A DNA stretch of 64,000 nucleotides from Mucilaginibacter sp. (GCF_025359345.1 NZ_JANYGQ010000025.1:1-64000), one strand, 5' to 3'; shown: positions 44,521 to 52,385, counted from the first letter of the stretch. Notes: generated by a model not told the origin, from the letters alone. A program made the numbers and translations.

Positions 44521-44550
44521 CAAAGGTACAAATAATAGTTGATATATCAA
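44521..44550 (-). promoter_or_regulatory. marR promoter inside the operator, leaderless
   Basis: On the minus strand TTG (44550-44548), a 19-nt spacer and TACCTTTG (44528-44521). The ATG follows 4 nt later, so the transcript should begin at or beside the AUG. Confidence 0.75.
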
Positions 44551-44562
44551 CTATTATTTGTA
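44527..44562. promoter_or_regulatory. Perfect 36-bp palindromic MarR operator
   Basis: Each 18-nt half is the exact complement of the other; the core is AGTTGATATATCAACT, flanked by ATAAT-type arms. It covers the -33 box and reaches the first two bases of the -7 box of the marR promoter, so bound repressor would exclude RNA polymerase. Confidence 0.85.
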
Positions 44563-44712
44563 AAAATTATATCCCCAATGATATCAGGCGATACTCTACA
44601 AGTTCGATATCTAAAGTGTATAAAGACAAATAAATAAAATTATTGAGCGCTCAGGGGAAATGGGTTCAGCACAAAACAATAAAACCTTCCAGCTTAGGCT
44701 GAAAGGCTTCTG

Positions 44713-44785
44713 TGACCTGGGAGAGGATCGAACTCTCGACCCACTGATTAAGAGTCAGTTGCTCTACCGGCTGAGCTACCAAGTC
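44713..44785 (-). tRNA. tRNA-Lys (anticodon CTT)
   Basis: A 73-nt cloverleaf on the minus strand. The acceptor stem GACTTGG/CCAGGTC has one G-T pair, the D-arm is GCTC-GAGC, the anticodon stem ACTGA/TCAGT holds loop CTCTTAA (anticodon CTT, reads AAG), and the T-arm is GAGAG-TTCGATC-CTCTC. The discriminator is A and the CCA end is not encoded. Confidence 0.97.
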
Positions 44786-44808
44786 ATTTTATTTTTTTCC
44801 GGGCTGCA

Positions 44809-44845
44809 AATAAAAGACTTTTTTTTCAAAAAAAAGTCTTTTATT
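44809..44845. terminator. Perfect 18-bp-arm hairpin downstream of the ABC-F gene
   Basis: Arms of the AATAAAAGACTTTTTTTT type separated by a single C. GAC/GTC is the only GC-containing part, flanked by A8/T8 runs, so it works either way. It ends the ABC-F transcript before the tRNA gene. Confidence 0.85.
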
Positions 44846-44848
44846 GAA

Positions 44849-44922
44849 GATTAGAGACTTGTGATTAGCGATTAGTTTTCTAAAATTCTCCTAATCTCTA
44901 ATTAACTAACCTCTAATCTCTG
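44849..44922. repeat. Inverted heptamer arrays, GATTAG family
   Basis: Four 7-nt units of GATTAGN type (44849-44876) face CTAATCT-type units (44891-44922). AGATTAG-containing segments at 44848-44856 and 44911-44919 pair. A second array of the same family is at 47344-47371. Confidence 0.75.
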
Positions 44923-44923
44923 T

Positions 44924-46552
44924 TTACGCCATCGCGTAAAGCTCGTCCCTTTGCTTTTGCACTGCATCGCTATTGATGTATTCATCATACGTCATCAGCT
45001 TATCAATAGTACCGCCTGGCGTTAACTCGATGATGCGATTGGCAACGGTTTGTATAAGTTCGTGATCTCGCGAAGTAAACAGGATGGTTCCCCTAAAATC
45101 CTTCATGCCGTTGTTCAACGCAGTAATCGATTCCAAATCAAGGTGGTTGGTTGGCTCGTCAAACATCAGCAGGTTGGCCGATTGCAGCATCATGCGACTA
45201 AACATGCAGCGCATTTTTTCGCCACCCGATAGTACATTGCTTTTTTTCAATACTTCCTCGCCGCTGAAAAGCATACGGCCCAAAAATCCGCGGATAAATT
45301 GATCGTCTTTTTCACCCGGAGAGTATTCACGCAGCCAGTCGATCAGGTTATCGTCTTTGCCTTTAAAATATTCGGCGTTATCAATAGGTATATCAGCGGG
45401 ATTTATGGTTACGCCCCATTTAAATTCGCCTTTATAATCCTTGTCACGACCGGTTAATATGTTATAGAAAGCAGTAGTAGCAAGGCTGTTTTGTGAAAGA
45501 ACCGCTATTTTGTCGCCTTTATTTACCATCAGGCGGATATCATTAAATAACACCTCGCCGTTTAACGATTTGCTAAGGTGCTCAATCTGCAATATCTGGT
45601 CGCCGGCTTCGCGGCCCTGGTTGTTAAAAATAATACCCGGGTATTTACGGTTCGACGGCTGGATCTCGTCTATATTAATTTTATCCAACGCTTTTTTACG
45701 GCTGGTTGCCTGTTTTGATTTTGATGCATTGGCGCTAAACCTGCGGATAAACTCCTGTAATTCCTTTACCCGGTCCTCGGTCTTCTTGTTCTGGTCCGAG
45801 CGTTGTTTCAGAGCCAATTGGCTCGATTCGTACCAGAAGCTATAGTTACCGGTATAAATAGTCATCTTGGCAAAGTCGATATCCACCACGTGGGTACAAA
45901 CCGTATCCAGGAAGTGCCTGTCGTGCGATACTACCAGCACAATAGCCTCATATCCCGCCAGGAAATCTTCCAGCCAGCTTACGGTATGTATATCCAAATC
46001 GTTGGTAGGCTCATCCAGCAGCAATATATCAGGTTTACCAAAAAGCGCCTGGGCCAGTAACACACGAACTTTTTGTGTGTTATCAAGGTCTTTTACCAAT
46101 TGATAATGAAATTCTTCTTTAATGCCAAGGTTGCTCAATAGGGTAGCGGCGTTGCTTTCCGCATTCCAGCCATCCATTTCGGCAAATTGGTTTTCCAATT
46201 CGCCTGCGCGTTCGCCATCGGCATCGGTAAAATCTTCTTTAAGGTAAATGGCGTCTTTCTCTTTCATCACGGCATACATTTCTTTATGCCCCATCATCAC
46301 AGTTTCAATTACTGTAAACTCATCAAAAGCGTAGTGGTTTTGGCTCAATACGGCCATGCGTTCGCCAGGGGTAAAGCTTACTGAGCCGCTTGACGGATCA
46401 ATCTCACCCGAAAGTATCTTTAAAAAAGTTGATTTACCGGCACCGTTAGCGCCAATAATGCCATAGCAATTGCCCTGGGTGAACTTCAGGTTAACGTCTT
46501 CAAATAGTGTGCGTTTGCCGTAGCGCAAAGATAAATTAGATACCGTAATCAT
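44924..46552 (-). CDS. ABC-F family ATPase (YbiT-like), one degenerate ATP site
   Basis: A soluble 542-residue twin-ATPase protein; ABC-F proteins act on the ribosome. NBD1 has an intact Walker A (GANGAGKST), Walker B (ILLLDEPTNDLD) and H-switch (SHDRHF), but its signature is DNTQK (157-161) instead of SGGEK-like. NBD2 has an intact signature LSGGEK and Walker B (LLMFDEPTNHLD), but its P-loop reads SQNSLATTAFY with Thr359 where Lys belongs, and TSRDH in place of SHD. A charged linker (QLALKQRSDQNKKTEDRVKEL) joins them. The start is supported by AAAGGAG, an unusually good Shine-Dalgarno, and a TACTTTTG box at 46580-46573. Confidence 0.93.
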   Translation of the reverse strand: MITVSNLSLRYGKRTLFEDVNLKFTQGNCYGIIGANGAGKSTFLKILSGEIDPSSGSVSFTPGERMAVLSQNHYAFDEFTVIETVMMGHKEMYAVMKEKDAIYLKEDFTDADGERAGELENQFAEMDGWNAESNAATLLSNLGIKEEFHYQLVKDLDNTQKVRVLLAQALFGKPDILLLDEPTNDLDIHTVSWLEDFLAGYEAIVLVVSHDRHFLDTVCTHVVDIDFAKMTIYTGNYSFWYESSQLALKQRSDQNKKTEDRVKELQEFIRRFSANASKSKQATSRKKALDKINIDEIQPSNRKYPGIIFNNQGREAGDQILQIEHLSKSLNGEVLFNDIRLMVNKGDKIAVLSQNSLATTAFYNILTGRDKDYKGEFKWGVTINPADIPIDNAEYFKGKDDNLIDWLREYSPGEKDDQFIRGFLGRMLFSGEEVLKKSNVLSGGEKMRCMFSRMMLQSANLLMFDEPTNHLDLESITALNNGMKDFRGTILFTSRDHELIQTVANRIIELTPGGTIDKLMTYDEYINSDAVQKQRDELYAMA

Positions 46553-46750
46553 TCTGCTCCTTTAATTTGCCGCAAAAGTACGGTAAATCTCCATACTTAT
46601 TAACATCGTGTTATTTATTAGTTGATAAAAATGTTTTAGTCACTGTAACAAACTTATTGCGCCAAGCGTTATATAGTTATTTAGGCGCTAATTTCCACAA
46701 TAACAAGACGTTAATAATGTGTTAATAAATTTAATAAATTATTATGCGAA

Positions 46751-46758
46751 TATGTTTG
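46751..46758 (+). promoter_or_regulatory. Possible -7 box for the small membrane ORF
   Basis: TATGTTTG matches TAnnTTTG exactly, but no TTG lies at the correct upstream distance. The 46553-46817 gap otherwise holds no feature I can name. Confidence 0.35.
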
Positions 46759-46817
46759 GAATTAAGTTTTACCTAACTATATTGTACTAGTTTTTAATCC
46801 CTAATTAATAAACTGAT

Positions 46818-46898
46818 ATGGTAATTGTAGTAACGCTATTATTTGTTATTAATGTACTTGCCGTAATTCTTCATTTAAACGCCAAACGGGAGTATTAA
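46818..46898 (+). CDS. Candidate 26-residue membrane peptide
   Basis: ATG at 46818, TAA at 46896. The product is MVIVVTLLFVINVLAVILHL followed by NAKREY: one hydrophobic helix of about 19 residues and a short polar, positively charged tail, as in known bacterial single-helix small proteins. Codon use is not biased by repeats. A possible -7 box lies 60 bp upstream. It stands in the 383-bp gap between the ABC-F gene and the SRPBCC gene, both of which are on the other strand. A chance ORF is possible. Confidence 0.5.
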   Translation: MVIVVTLLFVINVLAVILHLNAKREY

Positions 46899-46935
46899 TA
46901 CCCCGGCGCAACGATTGGAGAAGAACGGAATGGAC

Positions 46936-47334
46936 TTAACTAAACAGAAAAATTAAACTATTGGTTTCGTGTTCGGCAAGCTTTTTGAGTTGGCCGGACA
47001 CGGCCATTTTCATCATGAAATTCAGCTCGGCTGCTATGGTAAATGTTACTTCGGTGCTGTTACCTGATGATGAAAGCACCCACTTAAGCTCTACATCAAA
47101 CGGCGGTTTCTCTGCCGGTAATATTTTCACCTCTTTATTTTCCACCCTGCTATCAACTTTTAAACTTAATACAACCATTCCGCGCAGGTTAAAACTTGCA
47201 TCGTTATAGGTTGATTGCCAGTCACTGATATCCTCGGCAGGCATTAGCTGCCGGTGATTGTTCATATCAGCAAGGAAGTTGTAAATTTTATCAACAGGCT
47301 GTGTTATTGTTACTGTACTTTCGAAGGTAGTCAT
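46936..47334 (-). CDS. SRPBCC/START-like domain protein
   Basis: 132 residues covering one helix-grip fold: TTFESTVTITQPVDKIYNFLADMNNHRQLMP, central strands around VDSRVENKEVKIL and the long C-terminal helix AAELNFMMKMAVSGQLKKLAEH. Family members bind hydrophobic ligands or act as coenzyme Q-binding-like or polyketide cyclase-like proteins. No catalytic residues can be named. It is downstream of pyrE on the same strand, separated by the heptamer arrays. Confidence 0.85.
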   Translation of the reverse strand: MTTFESTVTITQPVDKIYNFLADMNNHRQLMPAEDISDWQSTYNDASFNLRGMVVLSLKVDSRVENKEVKILPAEKPPFDVELKWVLSSSGNSTEVTFTIAAELNFMMKMAVSGQLKKLAEHETNSLIFLFS

Positions 47335-47343
47335 TGGTAGAGA

Positions 47344-47371
47344 TTAGTGATTATAGAATGGAGATTAGTTT
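47344..47371. repeat. Heptamer array, GATTAG family
   Basis: Four contiguous 7-nt units GATTAGT, GATTATA, GAATGGA and GATTAGT between pyrE and the SRPBCC gene. Same family as 44849-44922 but without an inverted partner. Confidence 0.65.
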
Positions 47372-47404
47372 AGCAAGGTTGGAACGAGTGCTGTAGAGTG
47401 GCGT

Positions 47405-47436
47405 CTGCCAACTGCCCACTCATAACTGCCCACTGG
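47405..47436. repeat. Heptamer array, CTGCCNA family
   Basis: Four 7-nt units plus a partial one (CTGCCAA, CTGCCCA, CTCATAA, CTGCCCA), ending at the pyrE stop codon. It is the reverse complement of the CAGT-family array at 63375-63409. Confidence 0.65.
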
Positions 47437-48081
47437 TTATTTTCCCCATTCCGAAGGGTTTTCGCGCCATTTTTTTAATACTTCAACGTCAGCTTCTGTA
47501 ATATAATGGTTGTTACCAGCATATTTTATAAGCGCGCTGTAATTTGATAAGGTGTAGAAGGGGCAATTTGCCAATTTGAAATTTTCGACTGCAACATCAA
47601 ATCCATAGGTAAATATAGCGGCAAGGCCGGCTACGTCGTAACCAGCGCTGCGCAAAGCTTCAACGGCCTGCAGGCTGCTTTTGCCGGTAGATATTAAATC
47701 CTCTATCACAACAACTCTTTTACCTGTTAATGAGGAGTCGCCCTCAATCATGCTGCCGGTGCCATGTTCTTTGGGTTTTGAGCGTACATATATAAATGGC
47801 AGCCCCAACTCTTGTGCAACCAGCGCTCCCTGGGGGATACCTGCAGTCGCCACACCAGCAATGCAGCCAACCGGGCCAAACTCTTCCTGTATAAGGTGGG
47901 TTAGCTGTTGCCTTATATAAGTGCGTATGGTTGGGTGCGACAACGTAACCCGGTTATCACAATAAATTGGCGACTTCCAACCGCTGGCCCATGTAAAAGG
48001 ATTATTAGGTTGTAATTTAATTGCTTTAATTTGCAGCAAAAATTCGGCAACTTGCCCTGCTATCTCAGTATTATCAAACAT
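47437..48081 (-). CDS. pyrE: Orotate phosphoribosyltransferase
   Basis: Transfers the phosphoribosyl group from PRPP to orotate, giving orotidine 5'-phosphate in pyrimidine synthesis. 214 residues, normal length. The conserved N-terminus VAEFLLQIKAIKLQPNNPFTWASGWKSPIYCDNR, GVATAGIPQGALVA, YVRSKPKEHG and the PRPP-binding VVVIEDLISTGKSS are all visible. Its ATG overlaps the ATG of the divergent NUDIX gene (CATG at 48079-48082), so its promoter and leader must lie inside that gene; a candidate TTG-N16-TAACTTTT lies there. Confidence 0.98.
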   Translation of the reverse strand: MFDNTEIAGQVAEFLLQIKAIKLQPNNPFTWASGWKSPIYCDNRVTLSHPTIRTYIRQQLTHLIQEEFGPVGCIAGVATAGIPQGALVAQELGLPFIYVRSKPKEHGTGSMIEGDSSLTGKRVVVIEDLISTGKSSLQAVEALRSAGYDVAGLAAIFTYGFDVAVENFKLANCPFYTLSNYSALIKYAGNNHYITEADVEVLKKWRENPSEWGK

Positions 48082-48706
48082 GGCCCAAAAATACAGAATT
48101 TATATTAACGAAAAAGTTATTCTGCTAACAGAGTCGCAACCCAAGAAAAGCAGCGGGTTCAGGCAAATTGACGCGGCTGCTTTTGATTTAAAAATACTTT
48201 ACACCTGGATTTTAAGCCACCCCGGTGTTTTTTATTATGTGCTTTGCGATGATGCAAAGGCATTTTTGAAAGCCATAAAGAAAAGTGTTCGGTTGATAAA
48301 GGCAGCCGGCGGCCTCGTTAAAAACGAAGACGACGAGTACCTGTTTATTTTCAGAAATAACAAATGGGACTTGCCGAAAGGGAAAATTGAAAAACAGGAA
48401 GGCACCAAAGAAGCTGCCGTGCGCGAGGTAGAAGAGGAGTGTGGTATTAAGGTTAGCAAACTTGATGAACTGGTTTGCAAAACGTATCACTCATATTTAT
48501 ATAAAGGCGAGGTAGTGCTAAAAAAAACCTGGTGGTTTAATATGCGGTGCCGCGGTCAAAAAAATCTTGTCCCGCAAAAAGAGGAAGGCATAACCGATGT
48601 GCGCTGGTTTAAAAAAGAAGATATTGGCCCTATAGTTGAAAACACATTTCCTTCAATTATGGATGTGTTGGTGAAGGAAAAGCTGGTTGTGAAAGCTAAG
48701 AATTGA
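48080..48706 (+). CDS. NUDIX hydrolase with N-terminal extension
   Basis: 208 residues. An N-terminal domain of about 75 residues (KYRIYINEKVILLTE ... FYYVLCDDAKAFLKAIKKS) precedes a NUDIX fold with the box GKIEKQEGTKEAAVREVEEECGI, which matches GX5EX7REUXEEXGU. It hydrolyses a nucleoside diphosphate linked to another group; the substrate is unknown. The start codon overlaps that of divergent pyrE. It converges on coaD across a heptamer-repeat hairpin. Confidence 0.92.
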   Translation: MAQKYRIYINEKVILLTESQPKKSSGFRQIDAAAFDLKILYTWILSHPGVFYYVLCDDAKAFLKAIKKSVRLIKAAGGLVKNEDDEYLFIFRNNKWDLPKGKIEKQEGTKEAAVREVEEECGIKVSKLDELVCKTYHSYLYKGEVVLKKTWWFNMRCRGQKNLVPQKEEGITDVRWFKKEDIGPIVENTFPSIMDVLVKEKLVVKAKN

Positions 48707-48718
48707 CGGAAGAGAGAG

Positions 48719-48789
48719 GCAAGAAGTCAAGAGCCAGGAATCAAGATAAATCTACACGCGATCTTGATTTTTGTATCCTGACTTCTTGA
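48719..48789. repeat. Inverted heptamer arrays between convergent genes
   Basis: Four 7-nt units of the xxCAAGA type (48719-48746) face about four inverted units (48761-48789). CAAGAAGTCA (48720-48729) pairs with TGACTTCTTG (48779-48788) and AATCAAGAT (48739-48747) with ATCTTGATT (48761-48769). It may serve as the terminator of both the NUDIX and coaD genes. Same family as 5948-6031. Confidence 0.78.
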
Positions 48790-48791
48790 TT

Positions 48792-49253
48792 CTATAAATA
48801 TGCGAGTGCTTCCTTCGGAATAAATTGGCTCACATCGCCATTATAGCGCATAATTTCGCGAACGATGCTTGAGCTGATGGATGAATAACCAGGCTTGCTC
48901 ACTATAAAAATACTTTCAATTTCAGGGTCGAGCGAATGGTTCATTTGGGCAATTGCCTTTTCATATTCAAAATCGGAAACGGTACGTATGCCTCGGATCA
49001 TGTAGGCCGCATTTATACTTTTGCAAAAGTTAACTGTCAGGCCTTCGTAAGCAACGATATGTATCCGGTCATCGGCCCCAAAAACTGCCCGTAGCATTTG
49101 CTCTCTCTTGCCAACGCTAAGTAATCCAGCCTTTGAACTGTTAACACCTATCCCTATGTACACTTTATCGAACAAACTTACAGAGCGTTTTACTATATCA
49201 ACATGTGCTTTTGTAACAGGATCGAACGATCCCGGAAAAAGGGCAATTTTCAT
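48792..49253 (-). CDS. coaD: Phosphopantetheine adenylyltransferase
   Basis: Penultimate step of coenzyme A synthesis: 4'-phosphopantetheine plus ATP gives dephospho-CoA. 153 residues, typical. The nucleotidyltransferase motif GSFDPVTKAH keeps the catalytic His but has Ala for the usual Gly before it. MIRGIRTVSDFEYE and the C-terminal YSSISSSIVREI match the family. A -7 box TAACTTTG (49281-49274) lies about 20 bp upstream of the ATG. Confidence 0.97.
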   Translation of the reverse strand: MKIALFPGSFDPVTKAHVDIVKRSVSLFDKVYIGIGVNSSKAGLLSVGKREQMLRAVFGADDRIHIVAYEGLTVNFCKSINAAYMIRGIRTVSDFEYEKAIAQMNHSLDPEIESIFIVSKPGYSSISSSIVREIMRYNGDVSQFIPKEALAYL

Positions 49254-49419
49254 TGTAGCGATTGGTTATATCGCAAAGTTATAAATCATTATTTAATATC
49301 ATTGATTAAATAGTCCATGGGGATAATTACCGGGGTATTTGAGTAAATTGCCTTGCCTGATTTATCACAAATTCGTAACTCTTAACGGCGTTGGTGCGTA
49401 ATAGGCATAACTTATAACA

Positions 49420-50316
49420 ATGAAATATTACATAAAGCTGTTACGACCAAAAGACTGGGCAAAAAATCTTTTCCTTTTTGTGCCTTCTTTTTTCTCGAAG
49501 CATATTTTTACATCTTCAAAAATCGAACTGCTGTTAGCCGGTTTTGCAGCGTTTTGCTGTATAGCCAGCAGTATTTATATAATCAACGACTACCGGGACA
49601 TTGAAAACGACCGCAAGCACCCCACCAAATCAAAGCGGCCGCTGGCATCGGGCCACGTAAAGCCATCGCATGCTATTTTAATTTGTGTTTTATTAATTAT
49701 TACCGGATGTGGCCTTGGCTATATTGCAAATCCGCAGTTGCAGTTTTTGCTGGTGCTGGGCGTATATTTTGTTGTAAATATTGCGTACTCATTTGGCTTG
49801 AAGAATATTGCTATTTTAGATATGCTGTTACTTGCCTCCGGCTTTGTGTTCAGGGTAAAAGGAGGTGCAATTATAGCGCATGTGGACAGTTCAGAGTGGC
49901 TAATTATCATGACCTTCCTGTTAGCCCTGTTTATGGCCATAGGCAAAAGGCGCGACGATGTGCTGTTAAAAGAAGCGTCGGGTACTGACATGCGTAAATC
50001 AGTAAGCAGCTATAACCTCGAATATTTAAATACCATGCTGGGGCTGTTCAGCGCTATAATTATTGTTGCTTATATCAGTTACACACAATCGCCCAAAACA
50101 ATTCACCGGCTGGGTACCTACCGGCTATATTACTCCAGCGTTTTTGTAATTGCGGGTATTATGCGCTATATGCAGGTGGTTTTTGTGAAGAAAAACTCCG
50201 GTTCGCCAACAGACATTTTGTATAAAGACCGCTTTATACAAATAACCATTCTTTTATGGATTTTAAGCGTGTATATAATTTTATATTTGCTTCCAAGTAC
50301 TCCAATATTTAATTAA
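49420..50316 (+). CDS. UbiA-type polyprenyl-phosphate phosphoribosyltransferase
   Basis: 298 residues and about eight to nine membrane helices. The aspartate motif NDYRDIENDRKHP followed by SKRPLASG is the active-site signature of decaprenyl-phosphate phosphoribosyltransferase (Rv3806c-like), which transfers ribose 5-phosphate from PRPP to polyprenyl phosphate. A second motif, GKRRDDVLLK, fits the family. It is the first gene of a tight four-gene operon, with its stop overlapping the next start by one base (TAATG). The operon context is what selects this function over other UbiA roles. The native lipid carrier is unknown. Confidence 0.9.
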   Translation: MKYYIKLLRPKDWAKNLFLFVPSFFSKHIFTSSKIELLLAGFAAFCCIASSIYIINDYRDIENDRKHPTKSKRPLASGHVKPSHAILICVLLIITGCGLGYIANPQLQFLLVLGVYFVVNIAYSFGLKNIAILDMLLLASGFVFRVKGGAIIAHVDSSEWLIIMTFLLALFMAIGKRRDDVLLKEASGTDMRKSVSSYNLEYLNTMLGLFSAIIIVAYISYTQSPKTIHRLGTYRLYYSSVFVIAGIMRYMQVVFVKKNSGSPTDILYKDRFIQITILLWILSVYIILYLLPSTPIFN

Positions 50317-51653
50317 TGATTAAACCGATTGCCAATTGGGGGAACTACCCCGTTATAGAAAGTAACGAGGAAAGCTTTGTTTTTGATGAGCAGCTGGATG
50401 CGCTGATATCAAAAGAACAGCCATTTATCGCCCGTGGAAACGGTCGCTGTTATGGCGACGCCTCGCTGGCGGATAGAACAATCTCGACACTTAAATTCAA
50501 CAAAATACTTTCATTCGATGCTGCATCCGGTATTTTTGAATGCCAGAGCGGTATTACTTTAGATCAAATACTTACTGTTATTGTACCACAAGGATGGTTT
50601 TTGCCCGTAACGCCTGGTACGAAATTTATTACAATAGGAGGGGCCTTAGCCAGCGATGTGCACGGCAAAAATCACCACGTGGACGGGGCTATTTCCAACC
50701 ATGTGCTTGATTTTGATTTGGTGCTGGCATCGGGCGATATAATTACCTGCTCACCATCTGTAAACCCCGACCTTTTTGAGGCTAGTTGTGGCGGCATGGG
50801 TTTAACCGGTGTTATCAGCCGGGTAAAGTTCAGCCTGAAAAAAATTGAAACATCGTTTATTAAGCAAAAGCAAATTAAAGCAGTAAACCTGCAGGAGCTG
50901 ATTGAACTTTTTGATACTTATAAAGACTATACCTATTCAGTAGCATGGATCGATTGCCTCAAAAAAGGGGAGCATTTTGGTCGCAGTATTTTAATGCTGG
51001 GTGAGCACGCTTCTGTTAGCGAGCTTGGTGAAAGCCAAGGGATAAATCCATTAAAGCTTCATGGTAATAAACAAATAACGTTCCCTATAAATATGCCATC
51101 GTGGGTGCTTAACCAGTTTACGGTTAAGGCTTTCAACTTTTTATATTATGGCAAAAACTTTAAAAAGGAAATAAACAATGTGGTTTCGTACGAGCCATTT
51201 TTTTACCCGCTTGATAAAGTTTTACACTGGAACAGGCTATACGGTAAAAAAGGTTTTGTGCAATACCAGTTTGTACTACCGCTGGATGCCAAACAAGGGC
51301 TGATCGAAATATTAACACGGATATCGGATGAAGGGCTGGGCTCATTCCTGGCTGTGTTAAAAGTTTTTGGCAAACAGGAAAGCATGATTTCGTTTCCTAA
51401 AGAAGGATATACCCTGGCGCTTGATTTCCCGGTGCGCGGCAATTTGCTTGCATTCTTAGATGAGCTTGACCAGCTGGTACTTAAATATAATGGCCGGCTA
51501 TACATGTCGAAAGATGCCCGGATGAAACCGGAAATGCTGGTAGCTGGTTACCCTGAACTGGAAAAGTTTAAAAGCATCGTAAAAAAATACAACCCGTACG
51601 GGAAAATAAGGTCGGCACAATCTGACCGATTACTGTTAACTGATACTAAATAA
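50316..51653 (+). CDS. DprE1-like FAD-dependent oxidase
   Basis: 445 residues. The FAD domain has ARGNGRCYGDASLA and GGALASDVHGKNHH, closely matching the mycobacterial GGAIACDIHGKNHH motif, plus CGGMGLTG. In the C-terminal domain LYMSKDARM supplies the catalytic-region Lys. DprE1 oxidises the 2'-OH of polyprenyl-phosphoryl ribose to a keto intermediate. The residue aligned with Cys387 of M. tuberculosis DprE1 (NVCVDFP) is Ala368 here (TLALDFP). Flanked by the matching phosphoribosyltransferase and SDR genes. Confidence 0.92.
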   Translation: MIKPIANWGNYPVIESNEESFVFDEQLDALISKEQPFIARGNGRCYGDASLADRTISTLKFNKILSFDAASGIFECQSGITLDQILTVIVPQGWFLPVTPGTKFITIGGALASDVHGKNHHVDGAISNHVLDFDLVLASGDIITCSPSVNPDLFEASCGGMGLTGVISRVKFSLKKIETSFIKQKQIKAVNLQELIELFDTYKDYTYSVAWIDCLKKGEHFGRSILMLGEHASVSELGESQGINPLKLHGNKQITFPINMPSWVLNQFTVKAFNFLYYGKNFKKEINNVVSYEPFFYPLDKVLHWNRLYGKKGFVQYQFVLPLDAKQGLIEILTRISDEGLGSFLAVLKVFGKQESMISFPKEGYTLALDFPVRGNLLAFLDELDQLVLKYNGRLYMSKDARMKPEMLVAGYPELEKFKSIVKKYNPYGKIRSAQSDRLLLTDTK

Positions 51654-51659
51654 TTATAC

Positions 51660-52385
51660 ATGGAAACCGTACTTGTACTGGGTGCAACTTCAGATATCGG
51701 CATCGCGATAGCAAAAAAGTTTGCCGCTGCAGGCTATAATATACAACTCGCTGCCCGTAAGCCGGAGCTGCTTGGACCACTAAAGTCGGATATTGAAATA
51801 CGTTATAAGGTGGCTTGTAGTACTTATGCCTTCGATGCGCGCAAATACAACAGCCACGCGGTTTTTTTTGATGCTTTGAAACCGGATGTTACCATCACCA
51901 TCTTCGGTACCATGTACGAGGAAGAAGACGCCTTTAACGATTGGGCGCTTGCCGAAACAATGATCAATACCAACTATACCGGTGCTGTATCAATTCTTAA
52001 CATTGCTGCTAAATACTACATTGCGCAGCAAAAAGGCGCAATTATTGGTATCAGCTCAGTAGCCGGCGACAGGGGCAGGGCCAGTAAACTGATTTACGGT
52101 AGCTCGAAGGCGGCTTTTACCGCTTACCTTGCCGGTTTGCGCAATAAATGTTTTAAGGACAATGTACACGTGATGACAGTTAAGCCGGGCTTTGTTTATA
52201 CCCGCATGACGGAAAATATGCCCCTGCCCAAGCCGCTTACATCAACGCCGGAAGAAGTTGCAGATATTGTTTACAATGGATTTACCCAAAAGAAAAATAC
52301 CATCTACGTAAAATGGTTTTGGCGGTATATTATGCTCATCATAAAAAATATACCGGAGTTCCAATTTAAAAAGATGAAACTGTGA
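51660..52385 (+). CDS. DprE2-like short-chain dehydrogenase/reductase
   Basis: 241 residues with an SDR Rossmann fold: VLGATSDIGIAIAKKFAAAG near the N-terminus (an altered TGxxxGxG), the catalytic Ser/Tyr/Lys in GISSVAGDRGR and YGSSKAAF, and KPGFVYTRMT. DprE2 reduces the 2'-keto intermediate to polyprenyl-phosphoryl arabinose. It starts 6 bp after the DprE1-like gene and overlaps the phosphatase gene by four bases (GTGA). Function is inferred from fold plus context. Confidence 0.9.
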   Translation: METVLVLGATSDIGIAIAKKFAAAGYNIQLAARKPELLGPLKSDIEIRYKVACSTYAFDARKYNSHAVFFDALKPDVTITIFGTMYEEEDAFNDWALAETMINTNYTGAVSILNIAAKYYIAQQKGAIIGISSVAGDRGRASKLIYGSSKAAFTAYLAGLRNKCFKDNVHVMTVKPGFVYTRMTENMPLPKPLTSTPEEVADIVYNGFTQKKNTIYVKWFWRYIMLIIKNIPEFQFKKMKL

